DNA of 8,175 nucleotides from Clostridia bacterium (GTDB taxonomy: Bacteria > Bacillota > Clostridia > UMGS1883). The stretch covers positions 1 to 8,175 of the forward strand of contig CAAGBE010000108.1 in assembly GCA_900768005.1 (NCBI GenBank), read 5' to 3'. The translations under genes and the position numbers were made by a program. Shown in pieces: positions 5,190 to 8,175 of this stretch. Within the stretch, counting starts at the first letter, position 1; every line of letters starts with the position of its first letter. The notes under the pieces were generated by a model. That model did not search any database, had not been told where the DNA came from, and saw only the letters and a program-made list of their open reading frames with translations.

Positions 5190-6517
5190 AATATTTGAGA
5201 AAGGGCTTCCTTTTTACTTACTCCTGAAAGGCGTAGCTTGTGAGCAAACTTTAAAAGCTCGGAAAAATCCTTACCGGGTTTTATCCCTGCCTCTATTAAA
5301 TCCTGCCCTGTTACATATGGACGGGACATATATTCATGAAAAATTTCAAGTCTTTCTCTTAAAAATCCCTCTGCCGCCTCACAAGGCTTTGCAGGAATCT
5401 TTCCTTTTCCGTCGCATAGAGCCAGAAGTATCAGGTCGTTTGGTGATGAGGATGAATCAAACATTTTGTTTGTTGATTTTACTGAAGAGTTGTCATTAAA
5501 AAGTATGCGGGGCTTCATATGAAGCTCTGTCATATTAAGCACATAGGACAAAAGGGAATTCTCATTTGTAATACGCCGTATAAAGGTCTTTACAATATCC
5601 CTGCCCTCGGTTTCGTGACGGTATGCGTGATAATCACCCTTTTTAAACTGGGTGCAGATAATTTTACCGAAATCGTGTACCAATCCTGACACCATAAAAT
5701 AAAGAGGATACTCTGCGTTATCACGCGCTTTAGCACATTCGTCAAGTACCATCATTGTGTGAGTCCATACATCCCCCTCTCTGTGATGAACGGAATGTTG
5801 CGGAATACCTACAAGCTTTTCCACCTCGGGAAACCAAAAGGAAAGATGATTCATTTCCCTTAGGTTTTCAAAGAAAACAGACGGTTTATCGGATTTTAGC
5901 AAGGCTTTTTTAAGCTCGTCAAAGACACGCTCGGAAGAAAGTGTTGTAAGGTCAATTTTCCTGCAAAGTTCCATTGTTTCGGGGGCAATTATAAAATTAA
6001 ACCTTGAACAAAACTGTGCACCACGGAGTACACGGAGAGGGTCCTCGCCAAATGCCGTATCGTTTACGTGACGTAGTATGCCGTTTTTTAAATCCTCCAG
6101 ACCGCCAAAATGGTCAACAATCTCCCCTGTAATTATATCCTGCATAATTGCATTAACCGTAAAATCACGGCGGATTGCCGCCTTTTTTGTTCCTATAAAC
6201 GGGTCAACATCAATTTTAAAATCACGGTGTCTTTTTCCCGTCAGGGTTTCTTTTCTGGGCATAGCCACATCAATACTGTGATGTGCAAGCTTGTACACGC
6301 CGAAGCTTTTCCCTGCGGGAATGTATCCGCCAATTGAAGAAAGTATTTCTTCAAGGGTGTCAGGTGTTATACCGTGCACCTCAATATCAAGGTCCTTATT
6401 TTCAAGTCCCTGCAATCTGTCGCGGACAAAACCGCCTACATAGTACGCTCTTCCGCCTCGCTGGGAAATTTTCTCCGCAAGCGACACAGATATTTTTAAA
6501 TTTTCTTCATACTGCAC
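5177..6517 (-). CDS. cca: CCA tRNA nucleotidyltransferase, class II, with HD domain
   Basis: A 446-residue cytosolic enzyme that adds or repairs the 3' CCA of tRNA from CTP and ATP without a nucleic-acid template. Domains, numbered from GTG 6517: nucleotidyltransferase head with GGFVRD (28-33) and metal-binding D42/D44 in DLDIEV; RRDFTVNA (116-123); EDPLR (158-162), the nucleotide-selecting EDxxR motif; RVLRGAQFCSRF (162-173), the motif that closes the head/neck region. An HD phosphohydrolase domain follows, with H253, H281-D282 and probable D369, as in CCA enzymes that carry 2',3'-cyclic phosphodiesterase or phosphatase activity. Sequence alone does not separate full CCA-adding from A- or CC-adding forms. 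The frame opens at GTG 6526, but that GTG is part of the ribosome site AGGAGG (6526-6531). GTG 6517 lies 8 bases beyond it and is the better start. It is a single-gene unit. Confidence 0.93.
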   Translation of the reverse strand: MQYEENLKISVSLAEKISQRGGRAYYVGGFVRDRLQGLENKDLDIEVHGITPDTLEEILSSIGGYIPAGKSFGVYKLAHHSIDVAMPRKETLTGKRHRDFKIDVDPFIGTKKAAIRRDFTVNAIMQDIITGEIVDHFGGLEDLKNGILRHVNDTAFGEDPLRVLRGAQFCSRFNFIIAPETMELCRKIDLTTLSSERVFDELKKALLKSDKPSVFFENLREMNHLSFWFPEVEKLVGIPQHSVHHREGDVWTHTMMVLDECAKARDNAEYPLYFMVSGLVHDFGKIICTQFKKGDYHAYRHETEGRDIVKTFIRRITNENSLLSYVLNMTELHMKPRILFNDNSSVKSTNKMFDSSSSPNDLILLALCDGKGKIPAKPCEAAEGFLRERLEIFHEYMSRPYVTGQDLIEAGIKPGKDFSELLKFAHKLRLSGVSKKEALSQILKIR

Positions 6518-6536
6518 AGCATTCACCTCCTCTTTT

Positions 6537-6565
6537 ATTATATAGCAAACACAATATTTCTACAA
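6537..6565 (-). promoter_or_regulatory. Sigma-A promoter of cca
   Basis: On the minus strand -35 TTGTAG (6560-6565), a 17-base spacer and consensus -10 TATAAT (6537-6542). The predicted start near 6530 leaves about 13 bases before GTG 6517, so the AGGAGG site begins almost at the first transcribed base. Confidence 0.78.
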
Positions 6566-6630
6566 TATACTATTGCAAAGTTTTCCAAAGTGCAAACACA
6601 TTTTTACAGAGAAATTCCAATCAAAGTTAC

Positions 6631-6659
6631 TGGACAAATGCAAAATGTAGTAGTATAAT
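6631..6659 (+). promoter_or_regulatory. Sigma-A promoter of nagB
   Basis: -35 TGGACA (6631-6636, 5 of 6), a 17-base spacer and consensus -10 TATAAT (6654-6659). The predicted start near 6666 gives a leader of about 46 bases, longer than for most genes here. A second TATAAT at 6674-6679 has no -35 and lies inside a palindrome. Confidence 0.85.
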
Positions 6660-6669
6660 AATAATCAAA

Positions 6670-6682
6670 GGAATATAATTCC
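6670..6682. promoter_or_regulatory. Palindrome just downstream of the nagB transcription start, candidate operator
   Basis: GGAAT-ATA-ATTCC is a perfect inverted repeat with 5-bp arms at about +5 to +17 of the predicted nagB transcript, a usual place for a repressor site. It does not resemble the NagR/YvoA site known from Bacillus. It is short and AT-rich, so chance is possible. Confidence 0.3.
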
Positions 6683-6711
6683 CTTAGATTCAGAATAGGA
6701 GATGCATAGAA

Positions 6712-7497
6712 ATGAAACTTATTATCAGAGACAACTATGATGCTATGTGTGAATGGGCTGCACAGCATATTGCTGATGCAATCAACAATCACAAAGAAGA
6801 CCGTCCTTTCGTACTTGGTCTTCCCACAGGTTCTTCCCCCCTCGGCGTTTACAAAAGACTTATCGAAATGAACAAAGCAGGCAAAATTACATTCAAGAAT
6901 GTAGTAACATTCAATATGGATGAATATGTAGGTCTTCCCAGAGAACACGACCAGAGCTACTGGTACTTTATGCACGACAATTTCTTTAACCATATCGACA
7001 TTCCTGCAGAAAACGTTAACATTCTTAATGGTATGGCTGACGACCTTGAGGCAGAATGTCAGCGTTATGAGGATAAAATCGCATCCTACGGCGGAATTGA
7101 CCTTTTCCTCGGCGGTAGCGGTGTAGACGGACATATCGCATTTAATGAACCCTTTACATCACTTACATCCCGTACAGGTGTGAGAGCACTTACTCAGGAT
7201 ACACTTATTGTTAACTCCCGTTTCTTCGATAATGACCCTGAGAAAGTTCCGAAGACAGCTCTTTCCGTTGGTGTTGGTACAGTTTGCGATTCCAAGCAGG
7301 TACTTCTCCTTATCAGCGGTCACAACAAGGCAAGAGCACTTCGTCACTGTGTTGAGGGCGGTGTAGACCACGCTTGGACAATCAGCGCACTTCAGCTTCA
7401 TCCCGACGGAATTATTGCTTGTGATGAGGATGCTTGCGGTGAGCTTAAGGTTGACACATACAAGTATTTCAAGGAAATTTACAAAAACGAAAAATAA
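6712..7497 (+). CDS. nagB: Glucosamine-6-phosphate deaminase
   Basis: A 261-residue cytosolic enzyme converting glucosamine 6-phosphate to fructose 6-phosphate and ammonia, the step that sends amino sugars (GlcNAc, wall and mucin sugars) into glycolysis. Family marks are LGLPTGSSPLG (35-45), the phosphate-binding loop; VTFNMDEYVGL (65-75) with catalytic D70; GGSGVDGHIAFNEP (134-147) with D139, H141 and E146, equivalent to D141, H143 and E148 of E. coli NagB; SRFFDND (169-175); and WTISALQLHPD (222-232). Length is normal for the Bacillota form (about 240-265). ATG 6712 has AGGAG 10 bases upstream. No nagA, nagE or GntR-type regulator is adjacent, so GlcNAc-6-P deacetylase must be encoded elsewhere. 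Its codons favour GTT, CTT and GGT like the flanking ppdK and PFOR pieces, suggesting high expression. Confidence 0.97.
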   Translation: MKLIIRDNYDAMCEWAAQHIADAINNHKEDRPFVLGLPTGSSPLGVYKRLIEMNKAGKITFKNVVTFNMDEYVGLPREHDQSYWYFMHDNFFNHIDIPAENVNILNGMADDLEAECQRYEDKIASYGGIDLFLGGSGVDGHIAFNEPFTSLTSRTGVRALTQDTLIVNSRFFDNDPEKVPKTALSVGVGTVCDSKQVLLLISGHNKARALRHCVEGGVDHAWTISALQLHPDGIIACDEDACGELKVDTYKYFKEIYKNEK

Positions 7498-7509
7498 AGA
7501 AAAGAGCAA

Positions 7510-7541
7510 AAAAAGAAGTCTGCAACAGCAGGCTTCTTTTT
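7510..7541 (+). terminator. Intrinsic terminator of nagB
   Basis: Left arm AAAAAGAAG-T-CTGC (7510-7523) and right arm GCAG-G-CTTCTTTTT (7528-7541) around loop AACA, with one U-G wobble in the RNA. It starts 13 bases after the nagB stop and ends in a T-run. Confidence 0.9.
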
Positions 7542-7573
7542 CTATTCTCTGAATTCAAACAGTTTATTGCTTA

Positions 7574-7605
7574 AAAACACCGCAGGAAAATTCCTGCGGT
7601 GTTTT
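7574..7605. terminator. Terminator of the pyruvate:ferredoxin oxidoreductase gene (bidirectional)
   Basis: AAAACACCGCAGGAA (7574-7588) pairs perfectly with TTCCTGCGGTGTTTT (7591-7605), leaving a four-base loop once the innermost pair is opened. On the minus strand it lies 18 bases beyond the oxidoreductase stop and is followed by a T-run, so it ends that transcript. It also backs up the nagB terminator on the plus strand. Confidence 0.93.
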
Positions 7606-7623
7606 GTATAATCAAGTATTTAA

Positions 7624-8175
7624 TTACTTGCTAGCTCTTTCAACGAGTTCAGCATACTTAGCCTTAGCATTAGCTGCTGCCTTTTCGAAGAGTGCCTTTG
7701 CTCTTTCAGGGTTAGAACGAGCAAGGGAGTTGTAACGAACTTCATTCATAAGGAAGTCCTCATAGCTTTCTGTGGGTTCCTTGGAATCAAGCTGGAAGGG
7801 ATTGAGACCTTCTGCTGTTCTTCTGGGGTCGAAACGGAAGAGATGCCAGTAACCAGCCTGTACTGCACGCTTTTCTTCAGTCTGAGCAATGCTCATACCG
7901 CCCTTGATACCGTGGTTGATACAGGGAGCGTATGCAATAACGATGGAGGGTCCGTTGTAAGTACCAGCTTCAACGAATGCCTTCATACACTGGTTGTTGT
8001 CAGCACCCTGAGCAACCTGAGCAACGTATACATAACCATAGCTCATAGCGATAGCTGCAAGGTCTTTCTTCTTAACTTCCTTACCTGCTGCTGCGAACTT
8101 AGCAATAGCACCTGTGGGAGTAGCCTTTGAAGACTGACCGCCTGTGTTAGAGTAAACTTCTGTATCGAATACAAG
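7624..8175 (-). CDS. nifJ: Pyruvate:ferredoxin (flavodoxin) oxidoreductase, C-terminal part (5' end outside window)
   Basis: The last 183 residues of the single-chain pyruvate:ferredoxin oxidoreductase, which oxidatively decarboxylates pyruvate with CoA to acetyl-CoA + CO2 and reduces ferredoxin, a central oxygen-sensitive step in clostridial fermentation. The frame stays open to the right window edge, upstream of the first in-frame ATG (8046). Numbered from the edge, DTEVYSNTGGQ (4-14) is the thiamine-diphosphate/Mg loop. YVAQVAQGADNNQ (50-62) follows. In YAPCINHGI (82-90), C85 corresponds to the late Cys that ligates the proximal [4Fe-4S] cluster. PFQLDSKEP (126-134) and a charged helical tail end the protein. 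Full-length enzymes are about 1170-1190 residues, so about 990 are missing to the right. The C-terminus looks normal. The symbol nifJ is the customary name for the single-chain form and does not imply nitrogen fixation. Confidence 0.96.
   Translation of the reverse strand, partial: LVFDTEVYSNTGGQSSKATPTGAIAKFAAAGKEVKKKDLAAIAMSYGYVYVAQVAQGADNNQCMKAFVEAGTYNGPSIVIAYAPCINHGIKGGMSIAQTEEKRAVQAGYWHLFRFDPRRTAEGLNPFQLDSKEPTESYEDFLMNEVRYNSLARSNPERAKALFEKAAANAKAKYAELVERASK

Noticed and set aside
6574..6587. Possible CcpA (cre) site upstream of nagB
   Set aside because: TGCAAAGTTTTCCA shares the outer TG and CA and some A/T positions, but lacks the central CG and fits the cre consensus poorly.
6702..6740. 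Upstream ATG and short frame overlapping the nagB start
   Set aside because: ATG 6702 touches the AGGAG site with no spacing and is out of frame, so initiation there is unlikely.
6604..7134. Long minus-strand frame (176 codons) antisense to nagB
   Set aside because: It mirrors the nagB coding frame, shows no domain or hydrophobic pattern of a real protein, and crosses the nagB promoter; it is a shadow of nagB codon use.

Overview
The window looks like ordinary chromosome from an anaerobic, fermentative member of the Clostridia (Bacillota), most plausibly a gut-type commensal. The case rests on several signs. A pyruvate phosphate dikinase end and a pyruvate:ferredoxin oxidoreductase end flank the window. 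Shine-Dalgarno sequences are strong (AGGAGG, AAGGAAG, AAAGGAG). Promoters are clean sigma-A type (TTGNNN-N17-TATAAT), the intergenic DNA is AT-rich, and intrinsic terminators with long A/T flanks sit at almost every gene end. The taxon below class level is inference.

Layout, left to right. (1) 1-357 (+): 3' end of ppdK, closed by a perfect bidirectional hairpin. (2) 424-3392 (-): three separately transcribed genes, namely a PfkB/1-phosphofructokinase-family sugar-phosphate kinase, a CPA2-type cation:proton antiporter without an RCK domain, and a CDP-alcohol phosphatidyltransferase of phospholipid synthesis. (3) 3561-7497: single genes that strictly alternate in strand. They are a short QueG-like double [4Fe-4S] protein (+), a two-helix DUF378 membrane protein (-), a SLOG/DUF1273 nucleotide-binding-type protein (+), an HD-domain CCA tRNA nucleotidyltransferase (-) and glucosamine-6-phosphate deaminase nagB (+). 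(4) 7624-8175 (-): C-terminal 183 residues of pyruvate:ferredoxin oxidoreductase, running off the right edge.

There is no evident operon. Convergent gene pairs share or stack intrinsic terminators and divergent pairs have back-to-back promoters, so most genes look like one-gene transcription units. Metabolically the edges concern the PEP/pyruvate/acetyl-CoA node, and nagB and the PfkB kinase feed sugar phosphates toward it. The rest is housekeeping (tRNA 3'-end repair, lipid head groups, ion homeostasis) plus three poorly characterised families (QueG-like, DUF378, SLOG).

Three start codons are better placed downstream of the longest reading frame: ATG 4448 (-), ATG 4555 (+) and GTG 6517 (-). 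I saw no tRNA, rRNA, CRISPR array, insertion sequence, prophage gene or integration scar. No gene-free stretch exceeds 300 bases; the longest is 6518-6711, which holds two divergent promoters. I did not find a convincing undescribed multi-gene system. The items worth a second look are the divergent QueG-like protein, the lone SLOG gene, a palindrome over the nagB start region, the very short predicted leaders, and terminators that overlap coding sequence.
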